Below, piece by piece: positions 34,045-45,422 of a stretch of 64,000 nt of DNA (the first letter of the stretch is position 1; each line of letters starts with the position of its first letter). The position numbers were made by a program, and so were the translations under genes. Below the pieces are notes generated by a model that searched no databases, was not told the DNA's origin, and saw only the letters and a list, made by a program, of their open reading frames with translations. Source of the DNA: Lamellibrachia satsuma (lineage: Eukaryota; Annelida; Polychaeta; Sabellida; Siboglinidae). The stretch covers positions 939,752 to 1,003,751 of the forward strand of contig BSQZ01000009.1 in the NCBI GenBank assembly GCA_033239005.1. The letters are read 5' to 3'.

Positions 34045-34530
34045 AATATGTTAGGTGTATGTGTACTATCAGTCAGAATAAGTAGTGTATTGGTGTATAT
34101 TTAGTGCCAGTAGTTTATTGGAACAGATGGTTGGTGTGCAAGTACTATCAGTCAGAACAAGTAGTGTATTGATACATATGATTGGTGTACATTTACTGTC
34201 AGTACAAGTAGTGTAGTTGGTAGAGAATGAGATGCTTGGTTTACATTTGCTGTCGGTAGGAACAAGTAGTAGATTCAGTCAGAACAAGTAGCATATTGGA
34301 TACACATGATTGGTGTACATTTACTGTCAGAAGACGTAGTGAAATGGTGCAGATTCCAGAATGAGATCATTGGTGTACATTTACTGTTGGTAGGAACAAG
34401 TAGTGTATTGGTATGCATGATTGGTGTACGTTTACTGTCAGTCAGAACAAGAAATATTGTTACACATGATTGGTGTACATTTACTGTCCAATCAAAACAA
34501 GTAGTCTATTGCCATTGGTACAGATGATGA
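34045..34530. repeat. Degenerate tandem repeat, units of roughly 45-60 bp
   Basis: About eight to nine imperfect copies built on GATTGGTGTACATTTACTGT and CAGTCAGAACAAGTAGTGTA, with indels between units. No coding frame is kept. Confidence 0.8.
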
Positions 34531-35190
34531 TGGTGAAACAGTTAAATGCCTTGGCTTTATAAAGATTAATTATTTCCTAAGATAAACTACCAGTATATTT
34601 GATATGTTGTGGCATAATAATGATGTGTGTAACTGTGATATCCATGTTCCAGGTTGTATTTCCCTGTGGTAGAAGTCACTGTTTTTAGTCAATGGTTTCA
34701 GTCGTTCTAGTTAGCCTTATTTCTTTGGTAATTGTTTTTCTATGTGAATAAACTGTTGGTATATTTTATGTTGGTCTCAATATAAATGAAATTGTGTGTA
34801 GTGACATGCAAGATGCTGCAGGTAACATTTTTGTTGACAGAAGTGGGATATGGATAAGGAGGCATTCACAGCATTCAGTTATTAATATTTTAGTGGGAAT
34901 TTTTTTAGTTTTCCAGGTTGTTTTTCGACCTGCTGCATACTGTGGGTGCCTCACAATTTGTCTATATCAGACTATCAGTACACTCACCTGTGTCAGGTCA
35001 ATCTCCATAGCTAAACTTTCCATCAATTAATTCGGTTCAGAATAGACATCACAGATCCTTCCCACATTGCAGGATGGGATTACTTGTCTTGCCTTTCCTG
35101 AGCCTGAAACATAATTTGTCAGGGTTAGTTGATAGCACTAATTCCATAATTACCATAATAGTTGCAAAACTGTGAACATTACATACTGTC
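34531..35190. other. AT-rich DNA inside the TTAA element
   Basis: Short ORFs on both strands at 34766-35030 lack motifs. Nothing else recognised. Confidence 0.4.
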
Positions 35191-35199
35191 AGTAGTTAA

Positions 35200-35400
35200 T
35201 TATTGTTATTTAAATGATTACATTGCACCAAACAACAAGGTGTTGTGGTGTGCTACAGAGAGGGGTGATTACAAGTACGAATATTAATGTAATCATGATT
35301 ACAGTAATTATTGCAATCACAATTACTAATGTAGTCATGATTACAATCATTATTACAATCACAATTACGGTAACATTTAAGAATATATATATATATTCAC
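35200..35400. repeat. ATTAC/GTAATC motif cluster
   Basis: About a dozen GATTACA/CAATTAC-type words in both orientations, followed by a short (TA)n. It resembles the subterminal arrays of the hAT-like element at 47-887, but I find no matching pair of terminal repeats. It could be an end of a broken relative. Confidence 0.5.
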
Positions 35401-35496
35401 ATAATGAATTAAATAAACCCTCATGTTATTATTGTCATCAATGTTATTCAACACAAAATCAAACACAATATTAAAATACAGTCACGGTACACTTCA

Positions 35497-36088
35497 TTAG
35501 ATTAGATACCAAATAAAGAGAAGAGCCTGCTTGCATTGCCATTGTAGTTCGGACCTCGTCCTCGGGCTAGGTAAAAGAAATATGCAGAAAAAAATATGAT
35601 TATTAAAATGGCAATGATTCGATAGCAATTGAATTACTGACCTGCTAGCTATAGGGCGAATCAATGAGTCGGCACGCAAATCATTCAATGACAGCAGACC
35701 AACATCTAGCACCGCTCTGTTTGTGCATATCAGTACAAAATCATCGTCTTCGCCTTCGTACGGTGATGCAAGCACCAACGCGGCCGGGCACACGGTGCTG
35801 CATAGCCATAGCCTAGCCCTAGGCATGGTAGCTTCCTCGGCGCAGCATGATGACTCAACGTAAACGTGCGCAGACATCGGGACGTAATTTCCACAGGTTC
35901 ACCACATCACATTACCTAGTCAGGAATCGTTGACAGTCAAAGCGCTGTTGTAATTTTTCCTGAATCCAACGTCAACAAAGCCGACCTGGAGTCAGGAGCG
36001 TGACTCGCACACTCGGTGACACTTTACGACTGCCAACCGTTGTTTCCGTGTGGCCTGTCGAACTAGACTCTTCGTCTGTGGTTTCCAT
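35497..36088 (-). other. CpG-richer block with candidate minus-strand exons
   Basis: On the minus strand an ATG at 36088 opens METTDEESSSTGHTETTVGS followed by RKVSPSVRVTLLTP, and reaches a possible donor (CCAG, then GTCGGC) at about 35986. A second frame, 35877-35497, contains SPYEGEDDDFVLICTNRAVL then DVGLLSLNDLRADSLIRPI, with a possible donor (AGCAG, then GTCAGT). Composition is protein-like and CpG content is higher than the surroundings. No family recognised. It could be a minus-strand gene of the TTAA element, or chance. Confidence 0.25.
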
Positions 36089-36689
36089 TTCTCCAAAGAT
36101 AGACAACTATTACGGAAGTTCAGTAAACCACTAATCGCTAATAGCAGATCTGGTAAAACTGTCACAAGCGATGCATCCATCTTGTCAACAAGTAAAAAAT
36201 AGTTCCGGTATTCCGTTATCGCATATTCTCGTTGGTTAGCGTCTCGTGTGTTCGAGAAGTGTGGCGTTTTCCACGATTTTTTGCGTGTTTTGTTGTAATT
36301 TCTTTAACTTTTTTTATTTGAAACGAACAAAAACGCTATTTTGTTGACGTGTGTAAACACTTGTATATATAACAGAGACCCATATCTTTTTTTTCGCTCC
36401 AGAATGCCTATTTACGAAATAAATCGCAAAAAATCGAAAATTTACATTGATTAGATATACGCGACTCAAACCACTCGTTTCAACAACAAGATGGCGATAC
36501 GCAGTGATGTATTTTGTCGATTTTTGTCTCGAACAAAATCAGTTTTTCAGTTTATCTCACAAATTAGCAGGTATCTGTCACCATTAATGCATAGTTAGAT
36601 AATATATATTTAAATATACGGCATAACACAAAATTGCTTCAGTTCCCCTTTAACATCAGTGATTTGTAAATTATTAGAAAGGTTAATTA

Positions 36690-36785
36690 AAGATGACTTC
36701 CTTGTTAGGCATAAATTAATTAAAGATGACTTCCTTGTTAGGCATAGTTTATTATGACTTCCTTGTTAGCCATAAATTATTAAAT
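36690..36785. repeat. Short tandem triplication in the CR1 RT
   Basis: ATGACTTCCTTGTTAGGCAT occurs three times (about 36692, 36727 and 36755, the last slightly changed), where intact copies have a single GTGGACTTCCTCGTTAAGCA. It disrupts the frame. Confidence 0.85.
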
Positions 36786-37905
36786 CCATCAGCGAGGTCA
36801 TGCTTATTTGGAAGAAATCATTAAGTGAAAAAACAAGGGATCACCAGTATATATTATCTACTTAGATTTTTAGAAAGCTTTCAACAAAGTGCCACATCAA
36901 AGATTACTTCTTAAATTAAAAGCCCGTGGAATTGGGGATGGCATAATCGACTGGATAAAAAAATGGCTGACTGACAGAAGACAGCATGTTGTAGTAGATG
37001 AGGAGGTTTCAAACTGGAAATCAGTTTTGAATGGGGATCAGTATTAGGACCTTTATTATTCTTAATATATATATATATGAATGACTTGGACAATAATATA
37101 ATGAGCAATGAACTGAATTGCGGATAACACAAAAGTGTTTACAATGATGGTGATAAACAACATTTACAAAACAATTTAGACAAATTAGTTAAATGGTCTG
37201 AAAAATGGCAGATGTTATTATAACTTGGATGTAAACAAGAAAATGGGAGATACTGTTCTAGGTACTACCGTAAAAGAAAAGGACTTAGGAATAATAATTA
37301 GTGCTGATATGAAAGTTTCAGAGCAGTGTGGTAATACAGCTTCAAAGGATAATAAAATTATTGGGTTGATTAAGAGAAATATAACATACAAGGAAAAAAG
37401 CTAATTATACCTCTGTATGAAGCAATAGTTAGGCCTCATTTTTAATACTGTATACAAGCTTGAACACCATAGCATAAAAAGGATATAGATATGCTTGAAC
37501 AAATACGGAGGAGAGCAACTAAAATGATTCTAGAACTGAGAGACCTTAGGTATGAAGAACATCTAAAAGAATGTGGTTTAACAACCCTAGAGAAAAGGAG
37601 GTTAAGAGTAGATAAAATTTAATTTTTTAGATATTGAATGGGTATGAAAATATTAATAGAAATATTTTTTTCTCACTCATGAAAGATGGTAGAAATAGAG
37701 GACACGAGGTAACATTAGTAAATGATCAGTGTAGATTGGATATCAGGAAGTACTCGTTCTCACAGAGGACAATAAATGAATGGAACAAATTATCTACTAG
37801 CAGCATGAACATGCTTAAAAATAAGGTTGACACATAAGCCAATGCTTCCTTGTCCACTTGCCATCTGGGCCTTTGCCGTTGTATATCTTGTTAAATCTGA
37901 CTAAA

Positions 37906-38128
37906 CTTTGTTAAAACAATGTTGACACTCCCCATTGCAATACATATGTGAATATGAGTTAATTAGCAATTTCAATGCAGTAGCTCACTATTATCAGCCC
38001 CAAAACAGGCTGGAAATATATGCAGCATAGCAGCAGTGCATCATTTTTGCTCGTTATTTGCATGTGCTTGGTGTTGTGCATATGTTTGGTACCATTAGGT
38101 AAAATTGCCATAAAAAATAGGGACTATA

Positions 38129-38183
<55 letters not shown>

Positions 38184-38419
38184 TAATCTATCAGTATTAT
38201 TTACATTAAGGGGTTGGTTATATATGTATGAAATAACACTCACTACTATTTAAAATCCTGGCCAGAATCAATCAAATGTCTAGGGGGATCCACTTGGTAT
38301 CGTCAAAACCTACCCCAAGCCAAAATGTGGGTCTATTAGATTTTATCACAGGTTTGAATATATATCTTAGGCTAATTTAACCTTACCATTGTGTATGCCT
38401 TGTTGAACATTTGCTCTAA
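37906..38419. other. Unassigned DNA with a (TA)n run
   Basis: (TA)n at about 38128-38180. No genes seen. Confidence 0.6.
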
Positions 38420-38900
38420 AATTACCCCAGCACATTTGATGTCCTCAGGACACATCCATTCAACAAAACTAACCCAGCACATAATGATGTCCCGAGGACA
38501 CATCCATTCAACAAAACTAACCCAGCACATAATGATGTCCTCAGGACACATCCATTGAACAAAACTACCCCAGCACATATGATGTCCTCATGACACACCC
38601 ATTCAACAAAACTACCCCAGCACATAATGTTGTCCTGAGGACACATCCATTCAACAAAACTACCCCCAGCACATAATGATGTCCTGAGGACACACCCAAT
38701 CAACAAAATTATCCCAGCACATATGATGTTCTCAGGACATATCCATTCAACAAAACTACCCCAGCACATAATAATGTCCTCAGGACACATTCATTTAGCA
38801 AAACTACCCCAGCACATAATGATGTCCTCAGGACACATCCATTCAACAAAACTACCCAAGCACATCTGATGTCCTCAGGACACATTCATTCAACAAAACA
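38420..38900. repeat. 48-bp minisatellite, about ten copies
   Basis: Units contain CCATTCAACAAAACTACCCC followed by AGCACATAATGATGTCCTCA. Copies vary by substitutions and by 1-3 bp around the AGCACAT word. Each carries the near-palindrome TGTCCTCAGGACA. The minus strand is open as a 16-residue repeat (CPEDIIMCWGSFVEWM type) because 48 is a multiple of three; I regard that frame as incidental. Confidence 0.93.
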
Positions 38901-38904
38901 CTTA

Positions 38905-39430
38905 AAAAAATTTACGATTACAAGTTTAACTATATGCCGTTATATCTGATTAATATGCAGATGTGTGGTTATTATTTAGTGTTTAATTCATATTAGTGTA
39001 ATACAAAATTACCCTTTGTTTATCCATATTTTCCATGGTTTTGAAGATACATATAAAAGTAGGGTTCCCATGAAAGCTTACATTGAGGTGGTTGCAGTAA
39101 ACACTGTTACAATGCTATGTTACCTATGTTAAAACAGAAAAGCCCATGTGTCAACGTTTCATGAGAAGTGACCACATATATATCCATTTACTCCATATGA
39201 AATACATGTTTTACATTCATAAAGACAGCAGGCCAACTGTATACCCTAAGCCCTTATGATATTCTTGCATAAAGTTAAACATATCACACTATGTCAACTT
39301 GTTTGATGTATGTTTGATGTATGAGAAGATAAGATGACTAAAACGTTTACCAAATTGTAACTATTGAGAGATCAATGATTGTCAACACTATATTTAGAAA
39401 TATACGTTATAGTGTTTGGGACTTCCACAA
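38905..39430. other. AT-rich DNA upstream of the host gene exons
   Basis: No exon-like frame with matching splice sites was found here. Earlier exons of the gene at 40024 must lie farther upstream or were missed. Confidence 0.4.
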
Positions 39431-39439
39431 GGTAGTTAT

Positions 39440-39712
39440 TTGGACATCATCACAGTAGCTCAACAGCACCAGACTGTCAGTCAAGAGGACCAGGGTTCCA
39501 GTCCAACTACTGCCGTTCTGATACTTGGGCAATTTCTTTCACCCAACTCTGCCTTCAAGCTGTTGGTCCCTATAAAAAAGCCTTGTGGGCGCTACATTAA
39601 ATACTGCCAAAACACTTGCTCTGGTAATGGAGTAGGCATCATGAGTGCCTTGTCCAGGCGGACACTGACACTACCACACATTTATCTGATTACATATAGT
39701 ACTACTTAAACA
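39440..39712 (+). mobile_element. tRNA-derived SINE copy
   Basis: The head resembles a tRNA gene: an A-box-like GTAGCTCAACAG at about 39455 and a B-box-like GGGTTCCAGTCC at 39493-39504. The body shares ACTTGGGCAATTTCTTTCAC (39522-39541) and GTTGGTC with the copy at 42365. The pol III head plus a shared non-tRNA body indicates a SINE family. ORF 39416-39709 across it is not meaningful. Confidence 0.65.
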
Positions 39713-40023
39713 TTGTTTTTGAGACATTGCTATCAGATATAATGGGAAATATTTGTAAGCATGTTTGATCCCTGTCTGTAGTTAAACAACAGAAATAAGC
39801 AAACCTGATATGTGAGGCCTTACTTGTTTACAAATTTGTTACTGGCTTACTGCTTCATGATAATTACTATGCTGAACTGTTTCTTGCATAATTAAACCAA
39901 TGTTTAAAAGTCTATTTAAAATATTACATTTAAACATATGTGATTTCCCCTAAATTAGTCATAATGACATCAGAATTGTTTCATGTTAATTACAATACTG
40001 TGATTTTGTTTTCACAAATTTAG

Positions 40024-43000
40024 AAACATCCTAAAAGTGACACAACCACCATCATCACAGTATACCATATACGCTCAGGTATTGGCTGCAATTACATTGT
40101 TCTGGCCAAGCAGACATATCTAACAATATTTTCAGAATGAAAATTTTAATAAACACACACTTTCCCATGTTATTATTTATATATGCAATTAACATGTCTA
40201 TTAAGGCATCACTCAAACTATCATGAAAACACTGCCATTGATTGTATTCATAATGCCGCCATTAGAAATGTCTTCACATAATATATTATTTATAATTCTT
40301 ATTTGTGTCAATCTTTACAGAAAGTAAGTTAAAGGGAAACAAAAGTCATTTTTGGGTCATTGCACCTATAAGAGTTACTGAAACATAACCATTTGCAACT
40401 ACAGTCAAGAATATCACATCAGTTTTTTTACTAGGAAAACCTTGTTGAACACCCATAATCTTAATTTTACAGTTAGATACTGTTACTTTTAGATAAGCCT
40501 GCTGTTAGATAAGCCTGCTGTTAGATAAGCCTGCTGTTTGTAGTTTTGCAATACTCGCAAGTCCTATACTTTTTTATTTTGGGCTTTGTTTACTAAACAT
40601 TTCAAATTCTGACTTAGCAGCTCGCTTGATTGAGAGTTTGTGATGCTTCATTGTATACCCGTCAGCCTTTGATTTTGGTCGAATCAGTCATAGTGGAAGT
40701 CTAGCTGCATCAACATTCCTCCTATTATGACAGTTTTAATATATTAGCACACCAAAAGGAAACATATTTTAGCATATTAAGCACTAACATTCAATCAATA
40801 CATGTATGCTAAATTTAATGAATAAGAAGCCTGCATGTTAGGATTAAATCAAATACAATTTAACTTTAGTGTAATATGCATACAGGCTCTTATTGGTTGC
40901 CCTAGATTTGACCCGAGTAAACCACTGGCATAATATTCTTAATTGTAATTGCAAATGGTTAGGAGCATAGCTCCAAAACCATGACTTTTGTTTCGCTTTA
41001 ACATCCAGTAGTTACATGACAATGATATCAAAATGTTTGTACTGACTAAAAACATGTACACTTGAGAATCTGAACAGTTTTTTTAAATATACAAATTCCT
41101 GGATACTCTTCATTCTATGCTTACTTTTAGGACATCCTTTCGCTGGCTCAAATGATCCAGAAGAAAATTGACTTGATACTGCTACCCCAACATGCGACCT
41201 ACTTCACTCGCATGCTTCACATGTTTAAGCAACTCGACATATCCATCAAACATTTCCAAAATGTACTGAAATCGAAGCATAAGTTTTACATGAATGTGTA
41301 CAACTTATTTACTGCTTCGCATGAGGTAAGTGACTAGATGATTTATACCCATCTCAATTCAAACAACCTATGACCCTGTCTAGGGCCATTTATTTAAAAG
41401 TAAGCAAGATATACCATTAAAAATGTGTGGATGGTAAGAAGAAAGTTCATGGTATATTGGTATGCATTTTGTTTGTCTCATAATCATCTCATGCAATTAT
41501 ATCAATATGTATGGATGGACTGACAGACATGACTTGCTGGCTTCAGATTGCGCAATGGTATTCAGAGACACTCAGTCTTCTGCCAACCTATTTACTGCGA
41601 TATGACATGAACAGTGATACCGGGCACCCTCTTGTGACAGTGCTGCATGCATGGAAGAATGCCACTGATCACCATCAGAAACACCACCCTATCCCACATA
41701 AGAATCAGCTTGAGACATTACGAGATACTGTGCGACTGATTGCTGATATGACAGTGCGCAAACAAATTAGACTACTTCTTTACAGGTACACATTGTTATG
41801 TCATTTAATTCCTTCTATAACTAGAAAACTGTTTTTGCAAGATCCCAGACTGTTATACTGTTTTTATGTATATCAATCAACATTACTTACAAATAAAGAC
41901 AACATGCAAACTAATACAAACATGACGATTTCCACACAGTTAAAAAATTACATCTGAATTTTTGTATTTACAACCTAGAAAATATATGGCCAAACTTCTC
42001 ATCTGATAGATTCATATAGAAAACTAAAGAGGAGAAAATAATATGCTGTGTAATATTGAGAATCGTGCTGAAAGTAAGGGTTGTTTCAAGTTGCATATCT
42101 CACTTTATTTCAAACCACTTGCATGGCAAACCAACAGAGAATATTGACACAACATAGTTCCAGTACCGAACGTTAATTTCTACATACTGTGAAAACATGT
42201 GAATTAAAAAATATAATGTGTTAAACTATTATAGCAGTTGGTCTGTAGCTGAAGAATGTTTTCCTAAGTCCAGTTTTAAACAATGTGAAGGTCTAGTTGG
42301 AAATAATCTAAATTCACTAGAAACTAAGTTTTGCTTCAGTGTTGCTACAATGCACATAATCTGGCCATGGTGCATGGTGGCTGTGTAGTAAAGCGTCGGA
42401 CTGTTGCTTGAGGTGAGCATGTTTTGAAACAACCTGCTGCCATTTTGAAACTTGGGCAATTTCCTTCACTCCACTTTATCTGTGTTTTTTGGAAGAGACA
42501 CTAAAAGCCGTTGGTCTAACTCATGTCAATGCCAGGGGAAGTAAAAGATCCAACATAGGATGTAAATATGTAACCTGTTGTGGACTCCATCTCTCATGAT
42601 CCACTGCAAAAGCATCCTTCTAACTACCTCACAAAAGGATACAATTGAATGAATGAACACACAAATTTAATCAAACCAATGTTAAGGTTGCCCTGGAAAA
42701 TTTCAAAATTCTAAAACCCTGAAAAGTATAATAAATTTAAGAATTGGTCTAAATGATTGAACACTATGATGTGGAAATATTATCCTAACACAAAGTCAAA
42801 TATTCCCTTGTAAAACTAGCTATGCAACCCAGAAATTTCCGTGTCAGAAATGTCAGTTTGATTCTGTTAAGAGGCAGATTCACTTAGGCAGTGCTTTTTA
42901 ATTCAGGAGGAATAGGGAATGATTTTGTTGTAGCCAATATATTTTAATGACTGATTCTGTTATTTGTGAATCTGTTAAGCAGAATACACTGTAGTAGTTA

Positions 43001-43420
43001 TATTGCTTTAGGACTGAACTTCTGCACAAGGTGCTCACATGGCCAGAACTGGTGACGCAGAAGGAAGTAGAAGACATCCTTCGCTGGAAGTGTATGGTTG
43101 AAAGCAGCAGTGATGAGGTCTCATTGTTACTTGTGTCACAGTCATTCACGTTCACCAATAAAGAAAAGCCAGCCAATGAAGACAGTTCAGACAGACAACA
43201 CAGCCGAACCCCAAAACTACGAAGTCAAGGGTACATTTCAGATTCAGACATTGACCTCTTTGTATCCATGCGGAAACAAGACACCAAGGAGGTTTGCCCC
43301 ATTGAGCAGAGTAAGTCAGGGATAAGTTTAGCCAAACACCACTATCCCAGGATAAAGTCATGCATCAGCGATGACGTCAGCCACGATGGTGACAGTGCAC
43401 TGACAAGAGCAGAGTGCTAG
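40024..43420 (+). CDS. 3' part of an unrecognised multi-exon host gene (four exons)
   Basis: Exons with good splice sites and matching phases: 40024-40078 (acceptor AAATTTAG, donor CAG then GTATTG), 41131-41325 (TTACTTTTAG; GAG then GTAAGT), 41547-41785 (TGGCTTCAG; ACAG then GTACAC) and 43012-43420 (TTGCTTTAG to TAG). The joined frame is open throughout, about 298 codons. Readable parts: QPPSSQYTIYAQDILSLAQM, ISIKHFQNVLKSKHKFYMNV, PLVTVLHAWKNATDHHQKHH, RDTVRLIADMTVRKQIRLLL, VLTWPELVTQKEVEDILRWK, then a Ser/Asp-rich, probably disordered tail (SDIDLFVSMRKQDTKEV). The first part looks helical. No catalytic motif, signal peptide or membrane helix. I do not recognise the family. It is unlike any transposon protein here, and its introns hold a MITE and a SINE. 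Confidence 0.7.
40333..40997. mobile_element. Kolobok-type MITE in intron of the host gene
   Basis: TTAA at 40329-40332 and 40998-41001 flank inverted repeats AGGGAAACAAAAGTCAT and AGCGAAACAAAAGTCAT. Similarity continues about 85 bp inward (AACCATTTGCAA, AAGAATAT). The ends resemble those of the 7.85-kb element at 1624-9472 (AGGGGAACAAAAGGCATG), so the MITE could be mobilised by that family's transposase. The 665-bp inside has no ORF of note. A TTAGATAAGCCTGCTG word is repeated three times at about 40490-40540. Confidence 0.85.
42365..42655 (+). mobile_element. tRNA-derived SINE copy in the last intron
   Basis: A-box-like TGGTGGCTGTGTAGTA at about 42375 and B-box-like TGTTTTGAAAC at about 42420, then AACTTGGGCAATTTCCTTCA (42449-42468) and CCGTTGGTC shared with the copy at 39440. 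It ends in a GAATGAATGAA tail (about 42643-42655), as expected for a SINE using a LINE's machinery. Confidence 0.7.
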
Positions 43421-43816
43421 GGTCTTCACAAAGAAATGAGCACCTTGCGTCGCTGAGTTGCCTTATGCCCCTGAGGAAGCAGCATTGCTGTAGACATGTG
43501 TCTAGTGTTAGCTGGATACCAATTGTTTGCCAGGCACACAACAACACAGGAGTTACCAAGCTACATTGACACAGTTCCAATGGAATGCCATGTGTCAACC
43601 ATCCCCAGTCTTGTGTACTTCAGCAGTGACAAACGAGACAAGAGCATTATAAAGAAACTTCTCAGTGCAAGGCACCAGTCTTCTATTACTCATCTTCAGC
43701 ACTTGCGTATGTGTGTAAACAATGCATTGACTTCATTGCATGATGAAGTGATGAGTGCAATGTTTCCAGTGCCAGCCAATGTTGCATCAGTGCAGAGAAA
43801 AAAAGAGAGTTAAGTT
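43421..43816 (+). CDS. Coding-like continuation of the host gene after its stop
   Basis: After the TAG at 43418 the sequence still looks protein-coding. A shifted frame (about 43393-43570) reads SSQRNEHLASLSCLMPLRKQ. From 43496 the original frame resumes with ELPSYIDTVPMECHVSTIPS, then LVYFSSDKRDKSIIKKLLSA and HLRMCVNNALTSLHDEVMSA, ending in TAA at 43811-43813. Explanations: two compensating indels (old mutation or assembly error) around 43400 and 43500, or an unrecognised short intron. If it is real, the protein gains about 130 residues. Confidence 0.4.
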
Positions 43817-43827
43817 TAACCATCTGT

Positions 43828-43940
43828 TGTATATATGTACAGACATGTTTGACGTGTAAAGCAGACTAACAGAATGCAGCATTGTGGTCATTCAGGGACA
43901 CACAATATACATAGACCATCATAAACATCATCAAAATAAA
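43828..43940 (+). promoter_or_regulatory. Candidate 3' UTR signals: Pumilio-type site and poly(A) signal
   Basis: TGTATATA at 43828-43835 fits the Pumilio recognition consensus (UGUANAUA). AATAAA at 43935-43940 fits a polyadenylation signal. Both lie downstream of the host gene's last coding stretch. Short motifs occur by chance in AT-rich DNA. Confidence 0.35.
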
Positions 43941-44092
43941 AACTTATTTCCATGAACACCAAGCACAAAAAATACTCAGACCATCAACCATATTTTGTTT
44001 TTTTAAATACAAACCATACAACACTGACCCCAAGCTAGTAAATGTTAGTGAAAAGGCCTTTACAGTTGTTTAAGAATGATATAATCAAATCA

Positions 44093-44131
44093 GATATATA
44101 TTATATATATATATTATATATATATATATAA
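44093..44131. repeat. (TA)n microsatellite
   Basis: TA run with single T or A slips, next to the start of LINE-C. Confidence 0.9.
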
Positions 44132-45422
44132 ACAATTAGACAAAACCATTTTGCAAATCGAAACGAAAGCTACAACATAATAATATCTCAAATTAAACAG
44201 GCAAAGGCAATCCATATGCCAGACAAACTAGTAAAATTTAGAAAACAAACATAAAAACTCAGAATGGATCACTCGAGGTATATTAAAATCAATAAAATAC
44301 AGCTCCATCAAATTCATAAATATACAAATCCAAATAACCCCAATTATTGCATACAGCATACAAACCTGAAGACATACAACAAAATCTTAACAAGAAGTGG
44401 CAGACAAGCTAAAATAATGAATTTTGCAAAAGCTTTTTAATAAATATCAGAATAACATAAAGAAAACCTGGAGTACAATAAATACAATTATGAATAAATC
44501 TGGAAAAAAATAATATAAAAGACTTTAAAGATGAGGAACAGATTATAACCGATGAGTTGGAAATAGCCAATAAATATAACTCCTTCTTTACTAACATAGA
44601 CTCAAAATTAGCTAACAACATTGAAACTAACAGTGAGAGATATCGTACTCGCTCACTCAATCCTCTTCATGCCAGGTGGCATATAAGGCTTCAACAAGAG
44701 AGCGCCATTGTTGTCGGTCTGCAGCCCATTTGGTGATGGTGTCCAATGTCAGGCCGCATTCTTTCATCTCCTTTTCCACTGTTTTTCTCCATGTTTCTTT
44801 CGGGCGACCACATCTCCTTCTATCTGGTGACATTCGGTACGCGTGCCCATCTTCTCTTGATCTGTGTGGCCAGGGATGTTGTGCCGGTTTTGTGGAGCAG
44901 CTCTTCATTAGTGATGGTGTTGGGCCAAAATACCCCTACGATCTTCTTCTTTTGGAAGGTCTCGAGCTTGTGTGCTAGCTTGGCTGTCAGTTTCCAGCAC
45001 CCGGTGCCATATAACTGAGAATCTGAGATAGTACACTAGAGAACGTTACTGTTGTCTCGTTACTGTAGTCTCAGTTTTGTTTTCATTCTCTGTTGCTTGG
45101 ATTTCCAGATGGGCTTCCACATAGTGAAACTCTGGCTTGCCTTTCTGATTCTAGCCATAGCATCTTTTGTAGAGTCTCCATCTATTGTGATTTTGCTTTC
45201 CAGGTATGCAGACCTGAACCTCTTCCAAGGCATCATTATTGATTATGGTAATGGGGTTGTCTGCCTTGTAGTTGTTCCTCATCTTTTTGTTTTTTTGCTG
45301 TGTTGAGCTTTAACCCAATCTGTGGTGCTGTTGTTATGAGTTTGTCCATCTTTTCTTGCATGTCCTTGTGCCTGCTAGACAGCAGTCCGATATCATCTGC
45401 ATAGGCCACAAGGCACTTAATA

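Larger units (their letters stand above)
28067..36649 (+). mobile_element. TTAA-target DNA transposon (Kolobok- or piggyBac-like), 8.58 kb
   Basis: It sits exactly in the CR1 RT, with TTAA on both sides (28063-28066, 36650-36653). The left end is AGGGGGGGTGAAGCACTCGA; the right end in reverse complement is AGGGGAACTGAAGCAATTTT. This gives a short imperfect inverted repeat sharing AGGGG and TGAAGCA. A second copy of the left end starts at 63508, again right after TTAA, with about 3 differences in roughly 490 bases. Plus-strand coding traces lie at 28314-28700 and 33496-33956. The length is partly due to a nested hAT-like element (29672-32720). TTAA insertion is shared by Kolobok and piggyBac; AG-initial ends favour Kolobok, but no THAP domain was found here. 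Confidence 0.8.
26832..37905 (+). mobile_element. CR1-clade LINE copy split by an 8.58-kb insertion
   Basis: Left part 26832-28066: end of ORF1 (TAGCAAACATTGTTTAAAC), endonuclease start (CVCLNAKSIVKKKNELNIMV), a deletion at about 27296 that skips to MSNKTAIEYWN, linker (27459-27662) and RT start (27701-27973, DNKSPGVGGILQKLL). The RT text stops at AGACCAGTGAGTTTAA. Right part 36650-37905 resumes with TTAACATCAGTGATTTGTAA and continues through the RT, a short (TA)n, the C-terminal domain (37634-37837, YSFSQRTINEWN) and the 3' tail. Compared with the copy at 48314, nothing is lost at the break except for the TTAA duplication. Numerous stops. Confidence 0.92.

Noticed and set aside
38422..38790. 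Minus-strand MCPEDIIMCWGSFVEW repeat protein
   Set aside because: Incidental open frame in a 48-bp minisatellite. No start context, and the units drift with indels.
39455..39504. A functional tRNA gene
   Set aside because: The A- and B-box-like words are imperfect, no cloverleaf with anticodon arm could be drawn by eye, and the text continues into a body shared with 42365. It is a SINE head.
43098..43361. Alternative-frame ORFs over the last host exon
   Set aside because: They conflict with the phase set by three upstream exons.
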